The position numbers and the translations under genes were made by a program. This document shows, in pieces, positions 1-13,632 of a stretch of 64,000 nucleotides of DNA. Source of the stretch: Homalodisca vitripennis (lineage: Eukaryota > Arthropoda > Insecta > Hemiptera > Cicadellidae); assembly GCF_021130785.1 (NCBI RefSeq), contig NC_060213.1:69615501-69679500 (forward strand), read 5' to 3'. Every line of letters starts with the position of its first letter. Position 1 is the stretch's first letter. The notes under the pieces were generated by a model, which was not told where the DNA came from, did no database searches, and was given only the letters and a program-made list of their open reading frames with translations.

Positions 1-388
1 TGTCACCTAATGATGTTAATCCAATAAATAGCCATAGAAGAAGAAAAATTATCATTCCAAAATGCTTAAAAAAGGTAGTGTAATCTTTATATTAAGACCA
101 GACTGAAATGCTGAAAGTACTGACCAAATGCAGGTAAAAATTTATCATGTAAATTTGAAACCGATCATAACATACAAAAATATCGTAATATTACTTTGTG
201 ACTGGGAGATACAGAAGTTTATGAAAACGAGCCTTAATATTTTTAGACATGTGAATACATCCCAATATACATTATGATTATTAGTACAATATTAGATATG
301 AAAAGAACCACTATCTTTATGAAATACGAACATTTAAGCCAAAGGTTTAAAGTTAATATTTACAAATATCTACAACGATATCTTTATA
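1..388. other. AT-rich DNA left of the transposon
   Basis: No open reading frame of note, no RNA gene and no clear repeat is visible here. The stretch simply runs up to the TA target dinucleotide (387-388) at the left end of the transposon. Confidence 0.5.
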
Positions 389-879
389 CAGGGTGATTCA
401 TGAAGTTCTCCCCCCACTTCTACAGCACATTGTACTAGTAAAAATAATGAAAAAATGTTATATAAACATAGGTCCGAAAACGCTTCGTTAGCGAGTTACA
501 GCTAGCGAAAGATTTCGCCTGAATTCCTGGGTAAAGAGTAAAATAAAGCCATACTGAACTTTTGGAAAGGTTAATTAAGTAAGACATATCGTGGATTCTT
601 ATGTATTTTTACCTGATAAAGCTAATAAAATAAGTTTCAGAACTGTACCTGTAGTAGTTTTTGAGGGATTCAGGGTTAAATGCAAAAAATTGGGGCACGA
701 AACAATGATTTTTTATGTTTGATATACAATAACTTTGTTAAATTAGTAATAAATACATAAAATCAACAAACATTAATTGTAGAGAATTTAATTCTGAGAA
801 AATTGATATAATCAAAGTCTAAAATAAAACAGAAATAAGTACCAAAAAATCGATTTTATTCAGTATAATACATTACTAG
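389..879 (+). repeat. Left long terminal inverted repeat
   Basis: This 491-bp arm pairs with 2414-2907. Differences are scattered single bases and a few small indels (for example T versus A just after TTCATGAAG, and one extra G in the right arm near the outer end). Homology stops sharply after CATTACTAG at 879. The arm contains a short self-complementary GCTAGC and a GTTAGCGAG/CTAGCGAAAG motif about 110 bp from the tip, which might be an internal transposase site; that is only a guess. Confidence 0.93.
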
Positions 880-1313
880 CTGTAAAGAAATACCGTACGG
901 TATTTAGTTAAAATAAAACAAAAACAAAATGTTTGTTCCCTAATGATGAGATAAATTGAGAAAACAAGATTAACTGTTAAATAAATTTGTTTGTAAATAA
1001 AAATATCATGTTTTATTACGTTGTATGTTTTATTTTTTTTAACAAATTTACATCAAATTTTCGAAAATAAATGAAGCAAACATTTTCCCATTATTGTTTA
1101 CTAACCATCGAAATGCAGTTTTTTTGTTTTATTAATTTCTAAGTTGGTAACGCACGAATAACAGCTGATCAACAATGGTATTCTGTACTGTTACGTTAGA
1201 ACTGTGTATTAGTGGTGTTTTTCAAGCTACAGCAGGAGATCGGGTTCTGTGAATCGTGTTATTAAATGCAATTTTTCTGTGAGTTATAATTCGATTGTTT
1301 ATTCAGCGAAAAA

Positions 1314-2369
1314 ATGCCTTACTTATTTACATCAGAGGAATACGGTGATATGGTTTTTATTTTGGGTTACTGTAATGGTAATGCTAGAGCTGCTGTAGAA
1401 GAATATGAACTACGTTACCCTAATAGGAGGATTCCAGATACCACAACAATTTCAGGAACTTTTCGTACTCTTCGGGAAACAGGATCACTACCAAGTACTA
1501 GAACCAATTATAAACGAGCTGTCCAACTTGATTATGATATTGTTATTAATGCTGTTCATCGCAGTCCACGTATAAGTACACGACGTATTTCTAGGCGGAT
1601 AGGAGTTTCGCAGTCAACGGTGTGGAGGTCACTTAATCGAAACAAATTTTATCCGTTTCATAAACAAAAGGTTCAACATCTACAGCTAGGGGATGGTCCG
1701 CTTTGCTTGGAGTTTTGCAACTTTTTGAATATTAATAATCAACTCTACAAGCGTATTTTGTTTACGGATGAGACACAATTCACTCGGGATGGTGTCAATA
1801 ACTTGCACAATGAACACTCATGGGCAGAAGAAAATCCACATGAGGTAGTGGAACAAAACTTTCAACACCGATTTAGCGTCAATGTCTGGTGTGGCCTTTT
1901 GCACAATCGGCTGATTGGACCTTTCATATTACCTGGACGCCTAAATGCTGAGTTCTATTTGCATTTCGTTCAAGAAGAGTTGCCGCAGCTGTTAGAGAAT
2001 GTTCCTTTACATCTTAGACAAAATTTGTACTTCCAGCATGACGGAGTACCTCCCCACTTTTCACGTGCCGTTTCTGCTTACTTAAATCATCAATTTCCTG
2101 GACACTGGATTGGTCGTGGAGGGCCTCACCCTTGGCCACCAAGATCACCAGATCTATCTCGATTGGATTATTGCATCTGGGTATGGATGAAAGACATTGT
2201 ATACAAGACAAAAGTGAATTCTCGTGATGAATTAATTGCCCGTATTATGGATTCGGCTGTGCAGATACAGGGAAGTCCTGAAAAATTAAGAAACGCAACA
2301 AAAGCAATACACAAACGTGCTGCAAAATGTATTGATAATGATGGCCTCATTTTCGAACATCTATTATAG
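1314..2369 (+). CDS. Transposase, IS630/Tc1/mariner superfamily (DDE/D)
   Basis: This 351-aa protein should bind the ends of its own element and cut and rejoin DNA at TA sites. Residues about 5-60 form an N-terminal helix-turn-helix of the type common in insect transposases. A second helix-turn-helix lies at about 83-112 (STRRISRRIGVSQSTVWRSL). The RNase-H-fold catalytic domain follows, with D152 in FTDETQF, D243 in FQHDGVPPH and D285 in PRSPDLSRLD. There are 41 residues between the last two aspartates, a DD41D-type spacing. The ATG at 1314 sits just before the conserved YLFTSEEY start and the frame is open to TAG at 2367-2369. Substitutions such as R283, where relatives normally have proline (SPDLSPLD), could weaken activity. 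No intron is needed. It lies centrally between the two long inverted repeats. Confidence 0.92.
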   Translation: MPYLFTSEEYGDMVFILGYCNGNARAAVEEYELRYPNRRIPDTTTISGTFRTLRETGSLPSTRTNYKRAVQLDYDIVINAVHRSPRISTRRISRRIGVSQSTVWRSLNRNKFYPFHKQKVQHLQLGDGPLCLEFCNFLNINNQLYKRILFTDETQFTRDGVNNLHNEHSWAEENPHEVVEQNFQHRFSVNVWCGLLHNRLIGPFILPGRLNAEFYLHFVQEELPQLLENVPLHLRQNLYFQHDGVPPHFSRAVSAYLNHQFPGHWIGRGGPHPWPPRSPDLSRLDYCIWVWMKDIVYKTKVNSRDELIARIMDSAVQIQGSPEKLRNATKAIHKRAAKCIDNDGLIFEHLL

Positions 2370-2413
2370 AAAGGTGCGTACGGTTGGCCCAACCTGATTA
2401 ATTTTGCTTAAAA

Positions 2414-2907
2414 CTAGTAATGTATTATACTGAATAAAATCGATTTTTTGGTACTTATTTCTGTTTCATTTTAGACTTTGATTATATCAATTTTCTCAGA
2501 ATTGAATTCTCTACAATTAATGTTTGTAGTATTTATGTATTTATTACTAATGTAACAAAGTTATTGTACATCAAACTTAAAAAAAAACATTGTTTCGTGC
2601 CCCAATTTTTTGCATTTAACCCTGAATCCCTCAAAAACTACTACAGGTACAGTAATGAAACCTATTTTATTAGCTTTATCAGGTAAAAATAGATAAGAAT
2701 CCACGATATTTCTTACTTAATTAACCTTTCCAAAAGTTCAGTATGGCTTTATTTTACTCTTTACCCAGGAATTCAGGCGAAATCTTTCGCTAGCTGTAAC
2801 TCGCTAACGAAGCGTTTTCGGACCTATGTTTATATAACATTTTTTCATTATCTTTTACTAGTACAATGTGCTGTAGAAGTGGGGGGAGTACTTCATGAAT
2901 CACCCTG
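2414..2907 (-). repeat. Right long terminal inverted repeat
   Basis: This 494-bp arm is the reverse complement of 389-879. It begins only about 45 bp after the transposase stop codon, so the 3' untranslated part and polyadenylation signal of the transposase transcript would have to lie inside the repeat. An AATAAAA-containing stretch near 2432 could serve. Confidence 0.93.
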
Positions 2908-2909
2908 TA

Positions 2910-5634
2910 TATAAAATTACCACAGAGTCGTAGTATTATAAAGAGATTTCTGTAGAGGAAAACAAAGAGGAAGATAATTTGAAGATTCATGAGTCTGTTG
3001 AACAATAAGGCTGGAGGTTAAAATGAATGGATTTGTCTACGGAATTGCTAACTATTGTTCCAAACACTCGCGTTATTTCTGTTTGTAGTTAAAACAATAT
3101 ATTGCCTAGTCCAATTATATTCTATTTAGGTATTTATTCAAACTATGAAATTCTTGTATTTGTAATAAAATCATTAATTGGTACTAAATTATTTAAAGCA
3201 TGAGGACAAAGTAAGTTAAGTTGTTTAAATTCAATTCATCAATCATTGTAAACCGCATAAGTATAGCTATATAATATACTTACATTCAAGAATTCCATTC
3301 CATATTCAATTTCACTAATCAAACACTCTATTAATATCACCGAAAATTTAAACATAAGACATATGTTTTAAAAAATCCAAAAATACTTCATGATATGCTA
3401 TCCTAATAATTGCTATTTTTCATACTTCATTGGGTCTGTAAGTCATTGTTTTATTTACCCTATGCTCAGAGATCTGAAAAATATGCTTGCTCATAATAAG
3501 AATTTTTCAGTCCGTTGATCTAAAATTTTTATTATATTTTCAGTAGAAGTAAAAGCACAGAACTGCTAGTTTTGGTACGGAAAATTAAATACTTCTATGT
3601 TCAACTACTGCGTGGTAAAAATGAAATAAAACGTAATAATAACATTGTTTTCTATGTGATAAAAACAGTTTCTCTTCACATGAAGTAAAAGTGTTAGGAG
3701 CTAAATCGTATTTTGTACCTCGGCTTTAGCTCGTTTGTAAAACACGTGTGCTGCTAACGATACAAAATACTAATTAATAATTTAAAAAGGAGTCTTTTAT
3801 ATTATATAACCGCATTTCTTAATCGGTTGTCTTTTTAAAAACACACACTGATGTAAAAATAACTTATAAAACCTGAAAGTATGAAATTATTCTTATAATG
3901 AAAGTTTTTACTTGTTTATTTATTGTAAACGCACGGCAAGAAACTCGCAGTGTCTTATAAGATAAGGAAACAATTCCTAATATAATACCTTGGTTTAATC
4001 TGACAAGACAATATATTATCGCCTGAACTGCTCTATTGGAACTGTTCTAGAAATGTTGTCGTGCAATAAGAATGCAGGCGTATAACAGAAATTCCTCCGG
4101 CAATCAGCTCGGGGCTCAACAGCTCAGCGTGAATAGCGAACGAAAACATTCCTCGAGATAGTATCTGTCAATAAAATATCAAAATCTACTTTCATATCTT
4201 CGTGTTTGCATAAAATTTTTTTGAGAAATGTAGTCGTATAACAGAAAATACATTTAAAAAGTAAGGTTATTTCTTCCGCGTAACTCCCACAACCTATTTT
4301 CCAAACAAAAAAATAAATTAATGTTAGGTAAGATACATTGAAATGCAATATTTGTTACAAATATTTTTTATCAATTCTTTCCTTGCACTTATAAAAATTT
4401 TGATTATTAAATTTCATAGCATTGTGTTTAAATTGATAAGAAAATAGTAAGAACCATAAAAATTTCAGATCGATTCTTCATATATTGCTCTAAAGTGTTT
4501 TCCAAACATGAATACTGATAAACTTAAATAACACGATGAAGTCGATAGCAAATTCTCAGATGTAACATCGAATAACTTTAGCAAGCAACTTGAGTACTAT
4601 AAATATTGTATAATATTATACTCTTGGCAGCGCGCTGCTCTCATGTATTCAATCTGACAAGGAGACATTAGATATGACAATGACAATGAGATAGGTGACG
4701 CATATGTCAGTACTATAATGTAGTTTGATTATATCAATTGAATGTATTTATGTCTAACCAATTCAATAAACTAACTTACATAACACGTTTTTCCGGCTCA
4801 ATCCATGTAGAAACTTGGCATACACAGTTAAATTATTGAATTATTTAGGCCTCATTATGTATAATCATATTATGTAATCCCCTAGTTGTGGGTTAAAATG
4901 TTATATCTAAGAACACGCTGATATGAAATTAGATTAATTATATTCTCTTACCTTAATTGATGAAGTTATTCATAAAATGGAGTGTCTTTGTTCAATGAAG
5001 TTTCCATACAGTTATCAGAAAATACTACAATACTGCCAACTTTATATAAATATATCACTTCTGAAATCTATTAAAGAATAATATCTTTCTGTACAAGAAG
5101 TCTAGCAAAATCAATTCTTTATCATGCAAAGGATATATACCTATTTATTGCATAGTGAAGCCAGTATCAAAGATGTGTTAAAGTCTAACTTTTTAAGAAG
5201 ATTATAAATTATTGTGTTGATTATAGAAAATTTGCCGTGATAATTTCGCTGCAGGTGGCAGGACTGGGCAAATTTTTAGTGTTGAATTTTGGCGTATTGT
5301 ATGTTGTGACCACAAGCGGATTTGTTGTTTTAAACAATGAAAGGCAAAATTAGATACTTTCATAGTATCTAACATGTGTTTTAGTAACATTTTGTAAAAC
5401 AGTTGAATATAAAAATATAATTCCTTAGGTACCATTAGTATCTAAAGCAACTTTTAAACTACACCGAACGAAAGTAACAATCATTTTAGGCCAATGTACA
5501 TGTGCTAACGTGTATAAAGTGTTTGGCAAAACATTTTAATCTTATGTCCGGTTTGCATTTATTTTAATTATAATACCTTAGGGTTTAAGTCTAATACCTT
5601 GGTGTGTACTGGAAAATACAGTAACTGTTATACA

Positions 5635-5636
<2 letters not shown>
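2910..5636. other. AT-rich unassigned DNA
   Basis: No supported gene. Small open frames on both strands lack codon bias or recognisable motifs. A short inverted repeat (GTATTTTGTA near 3710 and TACAAAATAC near 3760) brackets a slightly GC-richer 40-bp stretch. Otherwise nothing stands out. Confidence 0.45.

Positions 5637-5693
<57 letters not shown>
5637..5693. repeat. (TA)n microsatellite
   Basis: An uninterrupted TA dinucleotide run of about 28 units. The apparent open frame across it is only the repeat translated as Tyr-Ile. Confidence 0.97.
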
Positions 5694-7863
<2,170 letters not shown>

Positions 7864-8365
7864 GCCTTAAGAAACAAGTATATATACTTATTTCATGTAA
7901 TATTTACAGTAAATTTTATTAACTGCCCGTTTTCCAAAAGGAATCTATGCTTGACATCGCAAAATTTTGTCTAAAACTCCCAATGTTTTAATTTTATAGA
8001 ACAATTTCGCAACACGCTTAGAAAAACATTTTAAGCGAAATAAATAAATTTGATGACAAAACAATTTAAATATCTTCTTCAGAAATATGGGAAATGTACA
8101 TTTAATCATTAAACCTAATCTGCAATGTATTATGGACTTCATATTGAAAATACACTAACCGAGGACTACAATATAGAAAATATAATGAAAATTGTATTAG
8201 CTATATTTGCCTTGTAAAACTACTAAATCTTGTTCTTCGGCAGTCAAAAATTTTGCATTTAAAAGGCTAACTGAGCAAAATACTATAGAGTCAGTACTGA
8301 TGTAAATGAGAATTTACATTTAATTAGGTTTTCAAAATTATAATGCATCTAAGTTTTCATAGTAA

Positions 8366-8512
8366 GGTCTTTACATCCTGTAAGTAATCCTTACTTACAT
8401 GTATAATGTGGTGAGAGATAGAGATGTTAAACTGTGTGAGACTAGAGGCAAGAACAATTTCCGCATACAACAATGCAGAACTAAGGTATTCAACCTAGTC
8501 CCGGCACAAGTT
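8366..8512 (+). pseudogene. LINE reverse transcriptase C-terminal relic (copy A)
   Basis: Read on the plus strand, this stretch encodes a remnant clearly related to the C-terminal part of the minus-strand LINE at 16773-17624: it has CETRGKNNFR then QQCRTKVF, where the full LINE has YETRGRNNFRTEQHRT and then MFEHLPSQ. A TAA stop (CTGTAAGTA) interrupts the part near 8380, where copy B reads TAC. It is an old fragment in the opposite orientation to the full LINE, present at the same place in both copies and so older than the duplication. Confidence 0.75.
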
Positions 8513-8519
8513 ATATGTA

Positions 8520-10810
8520 TTGACCAAGTAGCTTAGTATGCGCATGAATCAAGTTATCAATTCCAACCAATGTAAAACTTAACTATAACCCTTTGGTGCC
8601 TGTGTTTTCTATTCTGTTCACAAGTTGATATTAAGAAGCTGATAAACATTTGTTTTTAATTTAATATCAGAACTGAAAAAGGTTTCTAGTAAACTTGAAA
8701 AAAATGTGATTATGGTGAATAAGCCACTTATTAATATGTGCCAATTCGTATGTATGATTGGAGATTTATGCTATGCTTATATTATTGTTCATAAAAAATA
8801 AAAATTATAATTTAAGGATCACTGTAGTGTTTTCATAAATCGTAATCTTAATCTATACATCCCAAAACTAATAATAATATAAATTAAATTAAATTAAACA
8901 ATTCTTATTTTCACATTTATAGCACTGCATTGTTTACAGAAACAGTAAAAAACACTAGAGAACTTAATACTTTTGACACTTAAGAAAGAGAGTATATTTC
9001 AATCGTCAAACATAGTATTCTATTTTTGTATCACAACAATGTTGTATTACGGAACCCATATTATACTTTCAAACTATCCATTTTAAATAAAAAAACTTTA
9101 AACATATAAATAAATACTGGGATTATTGCTTTAAGTAGAGCAGTACACGACATAGTTTTTAAGATCCCACCTTGGTTTCAAACTTTAGTACTTAAAAATA
9201 AAATAGAGGACAAAGTAGAGATTTCAAAGAAAAAAAAAAGAAAACAAGTGCCTCCTGTGTAGAACTTTTGCATGACTGTAATAACTATAATAACTATAAA
9301 ACACCTCAAAAAGATTATTTAAAAAGTAGTTAAGTAGATTGTTTGGTAAATATTGCTGGTAAGAGACATGAGACCACGTAAGAAGGAAGTTTTTGACTTA
9401 CTTGGAGTTTACTTATTTGAAAGGCAAGTACACATGAACGCTTCTGTTAAAAATAAAAATTAAGTTACATAAAAATAGGTTTATCACAATTCCATAATAT
9501 AATTATTTTAAGCAAATAAAATGTTTTGCGATAAAGAGCTTTCACATATAAACTGATTTTAAAAAGAGTTTTTGAACATTTTCATATGATTAAATTTGAT
9601 AACCCCCATGCATTTAGAAGAAATTTGCAAGTTTAAATTGTTTACAAAACTATTGGCATTACTAATACGTTTCTAATATATGTCAGAGGTTTACTTCACT
9701 AATTTCTTCTGAGATTGTTATTACATTTTACTTATATCAAACAGTATCTGAAGATTTAAATATTACTACGGTTAGTTAATATTTTTAGTTTTCAAACCCA
9801 GAATAGAATGGGCAATTATAAGAATAACTTACTAAAGGAAATGATCACTTAAGACGGCAAGAATACGTTATGGACAGTGAAGAGCAGCAGGTGATTGATG
9901 TCTTTCTGAACGTTGGATGGATGATGTGATTCATGAATATCTTCATTGATTTATCAGGTACAACAGATTAAATTATAAACAAAAAATGTATACACTCTAT
10001 TGGGTATCTGGCATTTATAACTAAAAAAATCAGTAATGAATATATTCTATAAGTTACGAACTAATTGGCTGTCTTGGGATTTAAAAAATAGTTTAAAAAA
10101 ATTTTATGGTGCTAAGTCACTTAATATATCTTTATTAGTTTTTTATTGATAATACCGATAGCTAATTCTATCAGTATGATTCCAAAACAGGCTATGGACG
10201 GTGAGCGAGGCATAAGAAAATAGTACAATTTATATAAATAGTTCTACTAATTTATATTTTAATAATTACCCGTAAAGCTCCAATCCTAGACCAAAAGTCA
10301 CAGTTCCATAAAAATATTGATTGTCATAAAATAAGTTTTACATAATAAACAGAGTTATGAATATGTGGTTGTTTTCTTATTTAAAGTGGTTTTGACCTTA
10401 TATTATTCCTGAATTTAATAAAAAACTGTTTTGTACTTTCTAATTTACCTTTACTTGTGAGTAATTTGTTTCTCTTTGTTTTAACAGATTAAAATTTCTC
10501 CAACACAAAAATAACCCAATCGTTACTAAAAAAGCATTGTTCAGACCTAATTTATTTAATTTTCAGAATGCTTCTCACACAGTCCTATACCTCATCGATC
10601 CATTTAGTAACTAACGACCAATAATCAATACCTAATAAAATATTAAAAATCTCGAAATATTTGTACATTAAGTTATAAGATTACAAATACCATAACGGTA
10701 ACATGCTCCTCAATAAAAACATATAATCATCTAGTAACTGTAGATCACTATAGTTATGAAATGCTTATTTTTTAGATTCCACATGCTTAATGATATGGAT
10801 TATCAATATA
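8520..10810. other. Duplicated AT-rich DNA without genes
   Basis: This stretch aligns well with about 47845-50105 but contains no supported coding or RNA gene. Differences between copies include indels of all sizes with no three-base pattern, as expected of noncoding DNA. Confidence 0.55.
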
Positions 10811-10814
10811 TAAA

Positions 10815-11045
10815 CATCAATGTATTAACGAAGCAATATATTGTGTAATGAACTTCATAACTCACAGAAGAGATGAACGTCATCTCTAATCACCCAGCGC
10901 TGAGAACATTGCAATAATGATAGACTAAAGCGCTTATGAAAACCGCTTACCTGGTAATAAGTGTCATAAGCCTGATAAAGGATGTGATAATCACCTACCT
11001 AACGACCCTTTGCTCTCTCTTCTTGAAGTTTAATGAAAACTATGG
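10815..11045 (+). repeat. ~230-bp dispersed repeat, copy 1
   Basis: Contains the landmarks TTAACGAAGCAAT, AGAAGAGATGAACGT, CTCTAATCACCCAGCG, CCGCTTACCTGGTAATAA and TGAAGTTT in that order. The same order is found at 28270-28502, 50108-50335 and 59812-60030. It therefore occurs twice inside each copy of the large duplication, about 17.4 kb apart in copy A. No clear terminal repeats or target-site duplication are visible; on the minus strand it has a good splice-donor-like CCAG/GTAAGC. Confidence 0.8.
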
Positions 11046-12883
11046 GATGGTATAATTTCAAGTATAAATAGGATAATATGACATTTAAAGCATGCACGTG
11101 TTTACTTCTCAAATATAATAACATATTAGTCATAAAATATTACAAGATAATATTCTATATATAGTAAGTATAATGAAATAAATATATTTTAAAGCTTTAT
11201 TTTGGTGTATGTACATGACAATAATTCTAGTAAAACTATCAGCAATAATGATTACTCATATTAATTACAATATTTATAAACATAAAGATAACTTAAAACG
11301 GTAAATATGTAAGATTTTATATGAACTAATGAAAACTAATAGCATTAAAATTACACATTAAACAGTTTAAAAACTTTAACCTCAGCATTAACAAAATCAT
11401 CAAAGAAAAATAGAACTTTGCATATCAAATATGACCGCAACCAGCCGCCCCATGTACAAAGTTTACAAATAAAACTTTGAAATTAAATTGTTTGATTGTG
11501 AAATTAAAGTAATTTAACTTTCCAAATTATAAAAAAATACAAAAAAGTTACAAATTCTGAATGGCTTTAAAGTTGTATTTTGTTATAAAAGCATAAAATA
11601 AATGTCCATATCTATACTTCTCTCTCTGATAACAAATTTGGATTAGTTTAAACTATCAAATTTTATAAACACAACCTACAAGTTTTGCGTAAAAACATGT
11701 ACTGCATAAGAGGGAGAAAGGTTAAAACACATATAGCCAATAAAAAATATTAATATCATGTAAATATCGTTACATGGAAAGGAAAATGTTGCACAAGGGC
11801 CATAACAAAAAATACACTTTATAATACGTAAAAGTTATATTAATACGCGATAAAAATGCTAAATAAAATTAAAAAGTAACCAAATTTATTAGTCACTGAA
11901 TGCACCATTATAATCATAATAAGCAATAATGCAAACTAACAAACAAATAATCAGCCAAAATTTAGAAAGTAGTTTTTGGTAAAAGATATTTTGTTGGGAA
12001 CATAGCGAACTACGTGTATCATCTGTTTTTTCTTTTTTTTAAATTTAGATGATAAACACTATTATTTTACGCTTGTTACCATTTTATGAAATGTTATATC
12101 AATTATATTGGAATGGAATTATTCCAGCTCCTTTTGAATTACCCAATAAACATAAATGCAACAGTCAATATAAAGTAAATTAGTACCAATAAAAAATACA
12201 AATTCTTCTGATCAAACTTCCACTAGCAATGTTAATTAATTACCACAGTCACACAACATTATTGAATAGTAAAAGGTTACATCGATTTCAAGAAAAACCT
12301 ATACGTATATTTAGGGTGCTGAAAATTGCAAAGGCTGGAACCGGTTTGTACGGGAAAGGAACTACAAGACATTCCTACAGTATGAAGGCAACTGTAATAA
12401 ATACTTTCCTTGTGCTGGAACAGTAATATTAATGCATCCTCAGTCATATTATTATTTCTTAATATATAGTTAGTTTTTTTATGTTTAGAAACAATAAACT
12501 TTAAAAGAGGAATAGATCTACTGTCATTTTTCTGTTGTCATTGCTATAGGCAGGAAATTTCAATAGTACCAGTAGTATTAAATATTATGTATAAAATGCT
12601 GAACACACCTTGATGTAGAATGATAAAACATCTTAGTAATCTGAAACATCATAAATATTTATATGAATTCTCTCATAATCGTAGTATTCTGTCATAAGTG
12701 AGATATTAGCGCTGATTGTAGGAGAATTATGAACAAAACCCACTTCACCTTTTGGTGACAGGCTTTGTGTCACAGTCCGGTCTCTCGGCAACCGTGGTGT
12801 TTATCATCTCAGGGATTTAATTCTTTTTGAACTCAACAAATAATTTCAGAATGTAAACAATTTTGTTTAGCAAGTACTTCCGA
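11046..12883. other. Duplicated AT-rich DNA without genes
   Basis: Aligns with about 50336-52135. A 65-codon open frame at 12229-12426 is not preserved in copy B, which argues against it being a gene. Confidence 0.5.
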
Positions 12884-13266
12884 TCTATCTGTATATATAA
12901 AGATGAATGTTTGTGTGTTTGTCCTTTATGGCATCGTAAACTATTTAACCGATCATTACGAAAATTTGTATGTAGATGTATTTTTCCACGGAGAAGGTTT
13001 ATATGCCCACTGATGTAACTCGCCACCAAGTGACCCTGCAAAAGATAATAGTCTTTAAAGCGCCTGCACATTTTTAACTGCAAATACTTGACAGTTGTGT
13101 ATATTAAATAACCAAATACTATTACCTAAAGCTAAGTGACACTTTCTTGGTCGTGGCAACAAGGTAAACTCTACATCGGCGTTTGAAATCTAATTGACTC
13201 GTACCAGAAGTGCACATACACGGGCAAAGCTTACGTAGAGCGTGCGAAGCCGCGGGAATCAGCCAG
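12884..13266 (+). mobile_element. Short non-autonomous Helitron-like element (copy A)
   Basis: The 383-bp unit starts TCTATCTGTATATATAAA directly after an A and ends GAAGCCGCGGGAATCAGCCAG directly before a T. This matches the Helitron pattern of a 5' TC end, a 3' CTRR end (canonical CTAG in copy B, CCAG here) with a GC-rich self-complementary CCGCGG just upstream, and insertion between A and T without target duplication. No Rep/helicase is encoded. An 88-codon minus-strand frame across it is conserved only because the DNA is. Confidence 0.68.
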
Positions 13267-13283
13267 TATGTGTAATATCTTAA

Positions 13284-13632
13284 ATTTGGATGCCTAAGGA
13301 GAGGTTAGATTTAGTTTTTGAAACGTAATATACAATTTATACACAGCTTGGGTAGTTCAAAATTGATGTTTACATACTTTAAAACAAATTTATAATTAGT
13401 ATAGCATCAAAAATATATTTCATACTGAATATAAGGAGAAATGGGTGACCTAGAAATAGTTTTCTGCTAATATTGTTACACTGAATTTTATTGTCTATTT
13501 ATCAATCTTACTGTCACACCCCATAATTGATCTTTTGGGGTGGGACAGTAATTGTTGTTAACTTCACGCGTTAAATTTTGTTCTTTACTTCTGATAAGAA
13601 GCTGAAGAATCTATGCAACGAATTGACTTATA
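13284..13632 (+). repeat. ~350-bp local repeat, unit 1, with hairpin
   Basis: Starts near TTTGGATGCCTAAGGAGAG and ends near CAACGAATTGACTT. A second copy lies at 14308-14652 and the duplicated copy is at about 52538-52893. The core is a strong hairpin at 13508-13551. Confidence 0.85.
13508..13551. repeat. Hairpin with 16-nt arms
   Basis: TTACTGTCACACCCCA and TGGGGTGGGACAGTAA pair with one mismatch around a 12-nt AT-rich loop. The hairpin recurs at 14531-14574 and 52775-52819, with pairing largely kept. Confidence 0.85.

Larger units (their letters stand above)
389..2907 (+). mobile_element. Complete IS630/Tc1/mariner-type DNA transposon with long inverted repeats
   Basis: The element begins CAGGGTGATTCATGAAGT at 389 and ends with the reverse complement of this motif at 2907. 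Both ends are flanked by TA (387-388 and 2908-2909), the target-site duplication used by the Tc1/mariner superfamily. Flanking bases read TATA on both sides, so the exact terminal base could shift by one or two. The ~2.5-kb element has inverted repeats of about 490 bp, much longer than the roughly 30-bp ends of classical mariner elements, and a single transposase gene between them. The two arms still match at about 96-97% by eye, and the transposase is open, so insertion is probably recent. The family is inferred from the DDD motifs and TA flanks; I cannot name the exact lineage. Confidence 0.93.

Noticed and set aside
10960..11000. Exon with splice donor on the minus strand (CCAG/GTAAGC)
   Set aside because: The four copies of this repeat differ by frame-breaking indels next to the putative donor, so a coding exon is not supported.
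12817..13083. 88-codon minus-strand frame found again at 52069-52335
   Set aside because: Its conservation is explained by the duplicated Helitron-like DNA. Changes between copies are not biased to third positions and include charge-changing substitutions.
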